From positions 1 through 23,888 of the forward strand of contig CAIVDB010000100.1 in NCBI GenBank assembly GCA_903904545.1: DNA of 23,888 bases. The letters run 5' to 3'. The notes beneath the pieces were generated by a model. That model did no database searches. It saw only the letters and a program-made list of their open reading frames with translations, and was not told where the DNA came from. The translations under genes were made by a program, and so were the position numbers. Origin of the DNA: an uncultured bacterium (GTDB lineage Bacteria > Patescibacteria > JAEDAM01 > Absconditabacterales > Absconditicoccaceae). Below, piece after piece: positions 8,409 through 16,664 of the stretch; positions within the stretch are counted from its first letter, which is position 1, and every line of letters starts with the position of its first letter.

Positions 8409-8702
8409 ATGGGTATATTTTTTGAGATAATGAAGTGAATATTTTTTTTCTTAACTATAGCTGTAGGACTCTTCTTTTTGAGAGGAGACATTCTTATGTC
8501 TACAGAAAATTATATGATAGTTAAACAACTACTTATCCCTGGATATCTGATATTTTGTGGGATGATGTTTGGGTATATCATAGCGCGTCTTCGATTAGGA
8601 TATGAAGATGATCATCCACAAGGAAAGGGTATCTACATCAAATCCTTCATGATAGGACTTTCATTGTGAATTTTTCTAGCGATTATGTATATTTTGATTT
8701 AA
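8409..8702 (+). CDS. Small membrane protein, unknown function
   Basis: A 97-residue protein with three hydrophobic segments (about residues 8-25, 41-60 and 78-96), separated by a charged loop RLRLGYEDDHPQGKG. No family recognised. An in-frame ATG at 8430 is an alternative start and has GAG just upstream; either leaves the membrane segments intact. Gly10 (MKGIF) and the glycine in SLGIF are UGA. It sits between two lipoprotein genes, 25 and 16 bases away, so it is likely part of the same envelope unit. Confidence 0.78.
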
Positions 8703-8718
8703 TCTTTCTTCCTATGCT

Positions 8719-9249
8719 ATGAAAAAAAAATCTATATGAATGCTCTGTATGATTACACTTATTTTTCTTTCTGCATGTGCAAAACAGGCTTCTACCGATA
8801 TTGTTTTTGATACATATCAGATGACGTGGTTTTTGGAAGACAAAATATATCATCAAAAACCTATAGCGAATTCAGGAGAAAATATCACTATTTACCAAGC
8901 CCAGCAAGACGGAACAGGAGTGGCAAATTCCTTGGTAATCAATAAATTGCCTATGATGAGCGGAGTATCCTTACAGGAAGTAGTAGCCGTAAACGCCCAA
9001 CAGCTCAAAGAAACACTCCAACAATATAAACTAATCTCATCAAAAATGCAAAAAGTTCCATGTAAGCCCAATGAGCTCACTTGATATTATACAAATTTTG
9101 AGTATGCTCTTGACGAGAAACAGACTTTCTTCGTAGGACAATATTTCTTCGCATCGTATGATATGCTCTACCTCATCTCATTTCATTCAACAAACAAAAA
9201 AGATATTAGTGCGTTTGTCAAAAGTGTAAAAACTATTACCTGTAAATAA
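8719..9249 (+). CDS. Lipoprotein, unknown function
   Basis: A 176-residue predicted lipoprotein: MKKK start, hydrophobic stretch, lipobox LSAC with Cys20. The mature domain (about residues 28-176) has alternating hydrophobic residues suggesting a small beta-rich fold, with segments YQMTWFLEDKIYHQKP, IYQAQQDGTGVANSLVI and FFASYDMLYLISFHS, and a cysteine pair (about residues 112 and 175) that could form a disulfide outside the membrane. I do not recognise the family; the pattern of a threshold-like C-terminal SFVKSVK helix resembles PsbP/DUF-type lipoproteins only loosely. UGA encodes Gly7 and the glycine before YYTNFEY. Confidence 0.85.
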
Positions 9250-9281
9250 TTTATTTGTTTTTATCTCCTTTTTATCAAGTT

Positions 9282-10046
9282 ATGTCTTCACCAGAAACGA
9301 ATACCTTCAATGAGCCAAGTAATCTTTCAGGACGACAATTAGTGGCAAAAGTGGTTATGGGATTGGCGATAGGAAGTATCATCTCTGCATTACTTTTTGT
9401 GGTAATATCTTTCATCGGAAGTATGTTCACTTCTGCTTTAGGACAACAAGCACAGGAATTGGCAAGCGCAAATCCATTATTGCCTATTATCTTATTATTT
9501 ATAGGTTTTATCAGTACATTTATAGGAAATATTGCTGTAGCAGGAGCCTATAGTCTCTTTTATAGTAAGAAATATTATGATGTAAGTAAGACCTTATGAT
9601 TACTCTTTCTTACTAATGGAATCCTCTTCTTTATTCTGGCTCCCATTTATATTATTTTTGCAGGACAGATAGAGACACTATTTATTCTCCTAGGATTTCA
9701 CGTGGTGTTCTCTGTGTTTATCTCTGCATGTCAAATCGAGTTTACTGCGAATCCAAATTATGCGGGATCTGCATTGATAGGAAATGTTTTATGATTTGCC
9801 TTTGCATTATTGATGTATGGACTGATGTATAAGTCATCATTAGCTTCAGGTCCAGAACAAAAAATATATCTCTTTATGTTACTCCCGTCTCTTCTCGCCT
9901 ATGCATTGATTCCTTTTGGTGCAGGGATTTGGGAAAAAATTTACTACAAAGCGTATGAACTTGGAAATAACTGATTTTATCTTCCTTCGCCAGGAGAATC
10001 AAGTGATGGAGAAACAAACGGAGAAGAGGAGATTAATGTAGAATAG
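9282..10046 (+). CDS. Polytopic membrane protein, unknown function
   Basis: A 254-residue protein with a polar 25-residue N-terminus, about six membrane segments (near residues 28-53, 68-92, 106-125, 130-148, 163-180 and 188-210) and a charged acidic C-terminal tail with SPGESSDGETNGEEE. Hydrophobicity is the only basis for the call; no motif is recognised. Three or more UGA glycines lie inside membrane segments. An upstream in-frame ATG at 9255 exists, but ATG 9282 gives the expected polar N-terminus. It starts 32 bases after the lipoprotein stop. Confidence 0.82.
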
Positions 10047-10074
10047 TACTTTATTCATTATTTGAGAGAAAAAT

Positions 10075-10458
10075 ATGCAATTATATTATAGTGCAGCATT
10101 GGGAAAATGTGTTTTATGAGCACTAATTTTATTGATTGATTATACCTCAATAAACGTCTATGAAGATCCAACTGTTGGTATCGGTTTAGGGTTCCTCTGA
10201 ATGTTTATTTTTTCTCGATGAGCAAGCTTTTTTCTTTTCCTTCGAGTACAAAAATGGTATCGTCGTATAGAAAAAGAACGTCTGATCAAAGATAGTTACA
10301 AGCTGTCTTTGTTGTTTGGTATCTTTGTAATGATGAATGTCTTGCTTTTATTATTAGGATCACGAAACAAAATCATTGGCGGGGCTCTGCTCCTAGGATT
10401 TATTGCCCTCCAGATTACTTTATTCTCTGACCAAAAAGAGACGCATGAATATAAGTAA
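10075..10458 (+). CDS. Small polytopic membrane protein
   Basis: A 127-residue protein with about four hydrophobic segments (near residues 8-22, 34-55, 77-96 and 101-116), separated by a positively charged loop VQKWYRRIEKERLIKDSY that should face the cytosol. No family recognised. UGA glycines occur in VLGAL, FLGMF and SRGAS. Preceded by GAGAG near the start, one of the few purine-rich leaders here. Its last 14 bases overlap the start of the MIP18-like gene, pointing to translational coupling. Confidence 0.8.
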
Positions 10459-10774
10459 TAATTATACTTCAGAATTAGTAACTAAAATAGAGGAGAAACT
10501 CCAAACAGTTTATGATCCAGAATTTCCTATGGTAGATATCTTTACCCTAGGATTGATTTACGATGTCAAGATCCAGGAGGAAGAAAAAATAATCGATGTA
10601 CTTATGACCTTTACAACAGCGGCTTGCCCTATGGCAGAAATGCTCCAAGAGATGGTAAGGAATGCAGTGATGGAAGTCGCTCCCGAATATAAAATAGCCC
10701 TAGAAGTTACTTTCGACCCCATGTGGACTATCGATATGATCAAAGACGAAGACCTCAAGAGAATGTTTGAGTAA
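10445..10774 (+). CDS. MIP18/SufT-like iron-sulfur assembly protein (DUF59)
   Basis: A 109-residue protein of the MIP18 (DUF59) family, which includes SufT and PaaD and helps put Fe-S clusters into target proteins. VYDPEFPMVDIFTLGLIYDV matches the N-terminal strand-helix unit, and MTFTTAACPMAEMLQEMV contains the conserved Cys of the family, followed by LEVTFDPMWTIDMI. Length is normal for a single-domain member. It is the last gene of the six-gene envelope operon and overlaps the previous membrane protein by 14 bases. Whether it matures a membrane-associated Fe-S partner from this operon is unknown; none of the other five proteins shows a cluster-binding motif. Confidence 0.9.
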   Translation: MNISNNYTSELVTKIEEKLQTVYDPEFPMVDIFTLGLIYDVKIQEEEKIIDVLMTFTTAACPMAEMLQEMVRNAVMEVAPEYKIALEVTFDPMWTIDMIKDEDLKRMFE

Positions 10775-10778
10775 GAGT

Positions 10779-10813
10779 AGCTTGAAGCTTGAAGCATGAA
10801 GCTAAAAGTTCAA
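10779..10813. repeat. Heptad array after the envelope operon
   Basis: Units agcttga, agcttga, agcatga, agctaaa, agttcaa in exact 7-bp register, starting five bases after the MIP18-like stop codon. Confidence 0.85.
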
Positions 10814-10828
10814 GTAAATACAAAACAC

Positions 10829-10943
10829 TCCATCATTCAACATTTAGCATCCAACATTTAACATTCCCCGAAAATAGGTATTTTCATACAAAAAAAATCC
10901 ATCATTCAACATTTAGCATCCAACATTTAACATTCCCCGAAAA
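10829..10943. repeat. Perfect 46-bp direct repeat made of heptads
   Basis: The 46 bases at 10829-10874 recur exactly at 10898-10943, 69 bases apart. Each copy contains five heptads (atcattc, aacattt, agcatcc, aacattt, aacattc) and then ccccgaaaa. Between the copies lies a weak inverted repeat, gaaaat-aggt-attttc (10870-10885). The duplication is recent enough to be identical. Confidence 0.95.
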
Positions 10944-10952
10944 GGGGGTCCA

Positions 10953-10970
10953 ACCTTAAATCTACCTTAA
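10953..10970 (+). promoter_or_regulatory. Direct-repeat operator, OmpR/PhoB type
   Basis: Two perfect half-sites ACCTTAA at 10953-10959 and 10964-10970, an 11-bp period with a 4-bp gap, the usual arrangement for OmpR/PhoB-family dimers. It lies 71 bases before ATG 11042. Candidate -10 boxes downstream are CATAAT (10981), TATACT (11000) and TATACT (11014); none has a TTG-type -35, which fits an activator-dependent promoter. The site recurs at 17384-17401. Confidence 0.55.
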
Positions 10971-11041
10971 GTGAAACTAGCATAATCAAAAAAAATACGT
11001 ATACTTCTCTCGTTATACTTTTTTATTTAGTCAAAAAAATT

Positions 11042-11323
11042 ATGGAAGACACAAAAACATGCTATCTTACTACGTATCGAAAACCAATTACCATGGGATT
11101 AGGGATCTTTATCTTGGGACTTCTTATTGGAGCTTTCTCTATGGGACATAGAGGAGATAGATTTGAAGAAGGAAGACTTGGAGGAGAAAGATTTGGAGGA
11201 GAAAGAGGTGGATGTCCAATGCAAGCAGATCAAAATTTTAGAGGACAAATGATGGGAGGACAAAAGAATTGTCTTCAACAAGCAGCAAGTGGACAAGCGC
11301 TTCCTGCGCAGCCAGCAAAGTAA
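11042..11323 (+). CDS. Small Gly/Met-rich membrane-anchored protein
   Basis: A 93-residue protein with a short polar start, one membrane segment (residues 16-34) and an external-looking low-complexity tail: HRGDRFEEGRLGGERFGGER, then Cys58, Met60, Met70-Met71 and Cys77. No domain is recognised. The Met, Cys and His content would suit soft-metal binding, which is only a guess. It has 17 glycines and not one is UGA; nearly all are GGA, unlike its neighbours. An operator-like repeat lies upstream and a strong terminator downstream, so it is a single-gene unit. Confidence 0.8.
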   Translation: MEDTKTCYLTTYRKPITMGLGIFILGLLIGAFSMGHRGDRFEEGRLGGERFGGERGGCPMQADQNFRGQMMGGQKNCLQQAASGQALPAQPAK

Positions 11324-11336
11324 TTAGTTATTTATT

Positions 11337-11368
11337 AAAAAAATCCTTCCTATTGGGGGGATTTTTTT
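11337..11368. terminator. Strong bidirectional intrinsic terminator
   Basis: A-run, stem aaaaaaatccttcc pairing with ggggggattttttt (with G-U pairs) around the loop tatt, then a T-run. It ends the small Gly/Met-rich gene and, read the other way, could also stop transcription from the convergent glycosyltransferase. Confidence 0.88.
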
Positions 11369-11372
11369 GAAT

Positions 11373-11461
11373 GTATAATTTATAATGTATAATGCATAAT
11401 GAAGGAGGCTTTGTCTTTTATCCAAGATCTAAGCTCTAAGATCTAAGCTCTAAGATCTAAA
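11373..11461. repeat. Heptad arrays at the GT28-like 3' end
   Basis: Units gtataat, ttataat, gtataat, gcataat fill 11373-11400. Units atctaag, ctctaag, atctaag, ctctaag, atctaaa fill 11427-11461. The glycosyltransferase stop (TAG, 11443-11445 on minus) and its last six codons are part of the second array. Confidence 0.9.
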
Positions 11462-12576
11462 TTCTTTATGTATTCAGCGATCTCTGGAGTGCCAATTTCC
11501 AATTGAACTTTTTCTCTGTTCGCATGATATTTCGAAAGGTCGGTATCGAGCATTTTTGTAATTTGTTGCACTAATTTCTTCGTATTGGTTTCATAGACTC
11601 CCAGAGCATTGTCTACCACGAATTCTACATTTCATTCCTCTTGTCCTCGCATATAGGTATTGATAACTGGGATCTTTTTACACAAAAGAATCTCGAAAAT
11701 AGCTGCGGGTCATCACTTCGTAAGAATAATATCTGAAATATTAATCAAGACATCCACATTGTCCACAAATCCATAAATCTGAAGTTGCAGATGAGGATTT
11801 TTATCTTTGATGCGCTGCGCTTGAGCAGCCAATCTCTTATGTCTTCCACAGACGATGATAATGTGAGCATCTAGATGCTGTTTGCTGATATGCCTTAGCG
11901 TACTTTTTGCCTTAGGAAAGCCATCTCCAGATCAGAGCAGGAGAATAACTTTTTTGTCCAAAGAAATCTGTAAGTCTGTTTTTATTGCACGTTTTTTTTC
12001 TTCGGTCATAGGTATTGCAAACTTTTCGTGGATGATCGGAGGACAAATGACGATATTTTTTTCTGCTATTCATAAACTCATGGCATAGAATTTGATGCGT
12101 TCACTATAGACGATATAGTGCATATATTTCTCCATAAACCAAGTTCTGGTGGCTGTAAATGGATCAGTGACGACCGTGATGACAGGGATATCTACTCCGA
12201 GTTCTTTTAGTGCCGCAAGGACGGGTTTGACAAGAAAAAAGTGAAAGATAACTATTTTACTAGGAGCTTCTTTTTGGATAACTTTTTTGATATATGACTT
12301 CGTAAAATAAGAAAGAAGAAATTGATTGAGTTTGGCAATGAGATAAGTTTTGTTCAACAGATAGAGAAATTCATAGGTCCATTTTGCATACGATTGTGCA
12401 TTAGCATATCCTCACTCCACGATACTTTTGACCACGTGAGGCGATTCTTCCAATCCATCTACAAACATAATTTCTGTATCAGGATATATGTTTCAAAAAT
12501 ATCTTTCTACCGCTTTAGCTGCTGAGATATGTCATCATCCTGTCTTAAAATACAAAAAAAGATACTTTTCTCTCAT
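11443..12576 (-). CDS. GT28-like glycosyltransferase (MGDG synthase/MurG type)
   Basis: A 377-residue glycosyltransferase. The N-terminal FLYFKTGGGHISAAKAV (Gly13-15, His16) is the acceptor-side loop of MGDG synthase-like proteins; Gly14 and Gly15 are both UGA. VITVVTDPFTATRTWF is the next family block, and the C-terminal half has LLLGSGDGF and TKGGPAAIFEILLCKKIPVI, the nucleotide-sugar binding part shared with MurG. Relatives glycosylate diacylglycerol at the inner face of the membrane, so a glycolipid role is likely, but the acceptor is not certain. It is divergent from a GT4 enzyme. The last residues (NLDLRA) come from a heptad array. Confidence 0.88.
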
Positions 12577-12607
12577 AAGTCTCGAGAAGATAAAAAATAT
12601 TTCCTTC

Positions 12608-12635
12608 ACTATACGAATCTCTAGTCCAATCGCAA
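12608..12635 (-). promoter_or_regulatory. Promoter of the GT28-like gene
   Basis: Minus strand TTGCGA (12635-12630), 16-bp spacer, TATAGT (12613-12608). The -10 ends 31 bases before ATG 12576. On the plus strand a TATAGT at 12680-12685 lies 34 bases before the GT4 start but lacks a clear -35. Confidence 0.65.
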
Positions 12636-12719
12636 ATTATCTTTTTCTGATAAAAAACATAGATTTTCCTTTAGAGATATATAGTATGAAGATACTACCT
12701 TTTATTCCAATCTCACGAG

Positions 12720-13871
12720 ATGGAGAAGAAACTGCGCATAGCAATGATTTGTGATGCTATCGATGACGAGAACCTTGGGGGATCGTTTATCTCTGGGAAG
12801 AGATTCGGCAAATGATTATTCGACGTTGGACATGAAATCATCTGGATTACTTCTAAGTTCACTGAGGAAGAAAAAAGAAAAGAATTTTCCTATGCAAAAA
12901 TTTATGAATTTCCGCACACGCCACGTATCTGAGCCTATGGTGTGCGTTTTGCCTATGCATCAGTTGCGTGTTTGTGTAAAATTTTTCAAAAAGAAAAGAT
13001 AGATATCATCTATAGTATTCAACCAAATATCACGGCATGGCAATCTGTGCGCGCTGCAAAAAAACTCCATATTCCGATTATAAGTCATTCTCATACCTTA
13101 CCAGAAATGTTTGCTCCCTGAGCGCCCAATTTCATCCAAAAGCTAATCAAGAAAATCGTTGCCAATATGTATAGCAAATATGATGGACTGATTTCGCCTA
13201 CAGAGTTTTTGAAAGAAAAATTCGATGACTGTGGATTTACTATGAAACAAGCGATTATAGGTAATGGCGTAGATACAACTATTTTCCAGCCTGCTCAGCA
13301 GGATTCCCAAGAGGTCTTTACGATTACCTATGTCGGAAGATTAGACCCCGCAAAAAATCTGACTTTGCTTTTGGATGCTATTCATCTTCTTTCCAAGGAA
13401 AAATTGAGCAAGCAACTTCGCTGCGAGATTGTAGGATGAGGCGTGATGGAGAAAAAACTTTCAGCGTTGGTAGAGAACTATGGAATTTGAAATATTGTAA
13501 ACTTCGCTGGAAAATTGCCTGCGGCTTCACCTGCTTTGGTCAAGGAATTTCAAGAGGCATCCATATTCGTCCTCCCTTCATTGTATGAGACAGAGGGAAT
13601 GGTCGTCTTGGAAGCAATGGCTTGTGCTTGTCCCATTCTAATTGCAGACAGCGAACATAGCGCAGCGAGATTTTTTGTCCAAGAAAATGGCTATGTGTTC
13701 GATCCCAAAGATCCTCATGATCTGGCGGATAAGGTAATGAAACTCATTAATGATCCACAGCTTCTTAGCGTGATGAGGGAAAAAAGTCTTCAAGAAAGTA
13801 CTCAGTTTACTTTTGCTCAAAGTATAAAAAAGCTGGAAGCATTTTTTCGTTCGTTTTGTTCCCCAAAGTAG
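12720..13871 (+). CDS. GT4 family glycosyltransferase
   Basis: A 383-residue GT-B enzyme of family GT4. The N-terminus KKLRIAMICDAIDDENLGGSF is the usual first strand and glycine-rich loop. FTITYVGRLDPAKNLTLLLDAI opens the C-terminal nucleotide-binding domain, and PSLYETEGMVVLEAMAC is the E-x7-E donor-phosphate motif. SHSHTLPEMF and SPTEFLKEKF match GT4 enzymes of the kind that act on diacylglycerol or phosphatidylinositol. Glycines at KGLFD, RIGAYG, APGAPN, VGGGV and YGIGN are UGA. ATG 12720 is chosen over the in-frame ATG 12744 because it keeps the KLRIAMI strand. With the divergent GT28-like gene it may build membrane glycolipids or an envelope polysaccharide. Confidence 0.92.
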
Positions 13872-13892
13872 ATTTTATTTTTGTGTAGGTAC

Positions 13893-14570
13893 ATGGATAT
13901 ACAGAGTATAACAGATCTTCTTCTTCAGTATAAATATCTCATTATGTTTGTACTTATGGTTTTGGAATGACCTATTGCTGGATTTATTTCAGCATTTCTG
14001 GCTGCTAAAGGAGTTTTCGACTTTGGTATAGTGTATCTTCTGTCTATCTCCGGTGATGTTGTGGGAGATCTGCTTCGATATCGAATAGGAAGAGGAGTGA
14101 GACAATTGGGGATCAAAAGAATTAACCCGGAATTTCAGGGAAGAAATATCATTTCTAAGAAATTATTTTCTATGGGAGTACATGTAAGTAATCGAATCTA
14201 TGAAAAACTCACTGCATTGAAACAGCACCGCATCCTCAAATATCTTGAAAAAAACATAGAGAAACGTTTTTTTCTTTCTCTATTTATCGTAAAAATTGCT
14301 CCTCCATTGTCTATCCCAGGGCAATTTGCATTTTGATTTCTCAAGGTAGGATTCCGAAGATTTTTGATCCAAACGACATTCGTTTGTTTTTTATTCGAAT
14401 CGATATTTCTCAATCTTGGATATTTCAGTAGTATCTCAGCCAATACTTTCCAAAATAAATTTGATACCGTCACTACAGTAATCTCTTCAGTAGTGATAGG
14501 AATGATTGCCTTATATCTGGGCTTTCTTATTATGAAAAAGATTAGATCCTTGTCCAAAGAGAAAATATAG
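13893..14570 (+). CDS. DedA family membrane protein (VTT domain)
   Basis: A 225-residue polytopic protein of the DedA/VTT family, lipid scramblase or carrier-lipid transporter-like proteins of the inner membrane. VLEGPIAGFISAFLAAKG and ISGDVVGDLLRYRIGR match the re-entrant loop with its conserved Glu and the G-D-x3-Y-x2-GR motif. KIAPPLSIPGQFAFGFLKVGFRRF matches the second re-entrant block, where relatives have R-x-P-G. The Gly of LEGP and of AFGF are UGA. It starts 21 bases after the GT4 stop with AGG upstream, so both are probably one unit, consistent with handling a lipid-linked glycan. Confidence 0.88.
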
Positions 14571-14653
14571 AAGAGTCAAAAGTTGTACAAAATCGTACAA
14601 AATTGGAGAAAAGAGGAAGGAAAAAATCAATATACCAACCCACTAAAAAATTT

Positions 14654-14681
14654 AAAATTCAAAATTCAAAATTTAAAATTT
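14654..14681. repeat. Heptad array between convergent DedA and regulator ends
   Basis: Units aaaattc, aaaattc, aaaattt, aaaattt in 7-bp register, ending 11 bases from the response-regulator stop. The preceding spacer (14571-14650) has a looser 10-bp repeat, acaaaatcgt/acaaaattgg. Confidence 0.75.
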
Positions 14682-14691
14682 TCTTCCCCTA

Positions 14692-15342
14692 CTACATGCC
14701 AATCCTATATCCCATGCCTTTGATGGTTTGGATGAAATCTTTATCCAATTTTTTTCTAATAGTAGAAATATGGACATCGAGCTTATTATCGTTTCCTCGC
14801 ATGCCCTCATCACCCCAGATTTCTTCTAGAAGTTCGGTTCTTGAGATGGTTTTTCCATTGTTGCTAATGAGCAAGGCGACGATGAGAAATTCTTTATTAG
14901 TAAGAGAAACTAGAGTTCCATCTTTAAATGCTTGGTTTTTCTCGAGATCAATAGAAATATTTTTTCGATAGACAAGATCACCAACATCACTTCTTTTGGT
15001 GACGGCTTTGATACGAAGTTCCAATTCCTTGAGATCAAATGGTTTGGTGAGATAGTCATCAGCACCACAATCAAATCATTGAATCTTATCTTCTATTTGT
15101 CCCTTTGCTGTTTCCATGATGACGGGAATATTTTTATACGATTTGATTTCACAACAGGCTTGGACTCCATCGCCATCAGGCAACATCCAATCGAGTACAA
15201 CACAGTCAACTTGGTGTTTATGAAGGATATTATAGGTCTCTTGGAGCGTAGTTACTCGGGTTACTTTGTATCCACAAGCAGTGAGATATTCTTGCATAGC
15301 ACTTCCAATAGCCTGGGTATCTTCTACGATGAGAATATGCAT
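14692..15342 (-). CDS. OmpR/PhoB-type response regulator
   Basis: A 216-residue two-domain regulator. The receiver has the acidic pair Glu7-Asp8, phosphoacceptor Asp51 (CVVLDWMLPDG), the METAK segment and the Lys of LTKPF. The C-terminal winged helix (about residues 125-216) ends in the family pattern LDVHISTIRKKLD and IQTIKGMGYRI. It should bind direct repeats as a dimer after phosphorylation by the kinase encoded just upstream. The Gly of KIQGFDCGADDY is UGA. Its ATG overlaps the kinase stop by one base (TAATG), so the pair is translationally coupled. The operator-like repeats at 10953-10970 and 17384-17401 are candidate targets. Confidence 0.93.
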
Positions 15343-16589
15343 TACGCTTTGAAGTTAATGCTAAAAGTAGTGAGTTCATCAGGGACACTTTTCATATGTA
15401 TACTTCGATGATGCTTATTGACGAGTAATTGAACAAGATAGAGTCCAAGTCCAAAACCTTCTTTACTTGATTGTTTACTATGATCTTTCCAAAATTTATC
15501 TCGAATATGAACTGCATGTTCTTTACTAATTCCTGGTCAAGAATTAGTGATACTCAGCATTGTGGAAGAAAGAGAAATTTTGATAGTTCCCTGAACAGGG
15601 GTATATTTATATGCATTTTCTACGAGATTGAGAAAGATGATGCGAAACATATCCTCGTTAGTTTCCAAGACATACGTTTTGGGAAGCTGAACTTCACAGG
15701 TGATCAGTTTTTTTTTATAATTTTTCTGTACCTCACCTAGAAGATGCTGCATTACAGGAACAATATCTAGTGGGGCAGTTTTGATCTTTTGATATTCCCA
15801 TTTTGTGATAGACAAAAGCGTCTCGAAAAGCGTGTTGATAGATTTTAGACTCGTCTTCGCCTCAGTAAACGCCTTCTCATGGTTCCCTGTCTTTTGCCCT
15901 GCATCGATGACCGCACTCAGTGACATCAAGGGAGTCTTGAGCTCGTGAGAGGCATGGGTAACAAAATCTTTGAGGCTGTCTGTCTGTTCTTTGATCGTAG
16001 TAAGCGTTTCCTGGAGGGACTGTCCAATGATGCGGATCTCGTCATCTTCGGGTCCAGAAAGGGGAACAGGTTCATGGAGCGTATTGATGTTGAGTTTTTG
16101 GACATATGCTACCAGGCGATGAATATCTTTGAGTGATTTCCTGACAAAGACCAAAGAAAGAAAATACGTAAGCACAGAGAAGAAGATAAGGAGGATAAGG
16201 AACATAACAATCATCTTCTCTTGAGCCTCGACAAGACCCGTGACATTGCATACTCTTATAGTTGCACCGACTTTTTTAAACATCAGATATTGATCATCTA
16301 CTTCCAAGATATTGAGAAAAAAAACATTTTCATGAAGAAGAGAAAATATCTCTGGAGTATAGGGTATCTCTTCTATCCCAGGAAGTTTCATCCCTGCAGG
16401 AAGATTTCCACGGCCCTGCATTTTCCCAGGAGAATTCTGTATCATTCATTTATTTGTTAGTCTAGTATTTTCTGCACTATATCGCTGTTGGAAGGAAGTA
16501 ATATTTACCAAAAATCAGAAAAAGAAAACAATGGCCATGGTATACAGCGTAAATTTGAGACTAATACGTTTGGAGGTAGTGAGTTGCAT
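15342..16589 (-). CDS. Sensor histidine kinase
   Basis: A 415-residue membrane kinase. First membrane segment about residues 15-33, an external sensor region of about 90 residues (34-125) containing SPGKMQGRGNLPAGMKLPG, second membrane segment about 127-149, and a HAMP-like linker. The H-box is HASHELKTPL with His215. The N-box NLVENAYKYT and the G-box GFGLGLYLV follow. The glycines of NSGPGIS and EGFGL include UGA codons. No known sensor domain is recognised. It begins only 17 bases after a hairpin terminator that follows the secreted repeat protein, so it may be expressed by read-through. Confidence 0.92.
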
Positions 16590-16605
16590 AGCAAAAGTAC
16601 TATAT

Positions 16606-16628
16606 AATAAAAGCCCCTTACGGGGCTT
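16606..16628 (-). terminator. Intrinsic terminator/attenuator before the kinase
   Basis: On minus: AAGCCCC, loop GTAA, GGGGCTT, then TTATTAT. It follows the secreted repeat protein and ends 16 bases before the kinase ATG. With no good promoter in between, it probably lowers rather than blocks kinase expression. Confidence 0.8.
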
Positions 16629-16664
16629 AGTATACACAAGTATCAAGCAAATAGAAGCCCAAAA

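Noticed and set aside
7148..10046. Many genes appear frameshifted or prematurely stopped at TGA, as in pseudogenes
   Set aside because: The breaks are all TGA, the reading frame never shifts, and the residues affected are conserved glycines, so this is code reassignment rather than decay.
10829..10943. Two identical repeats separated by a 23-bp spacer, like a minimal CRISPR
   Set aside because: Only two copies, a 46-bp repeat with internal heptad structure, a spacer too short, and no cas gene nearby.
14932..15411. A 159-codon plus-strand open frame over the kinase-regulator junction
   Set aside because: It is antisense to a response regulator with all receiver and winged-helix motifs, and its own translation looks random.
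16600..16640. Hairpin before the kinase as a riboswitch or leader RNA
   Set aside because: It is a single short stem with a T-run and no room for a ligand-binding fold; terminator/attenuator explains it.
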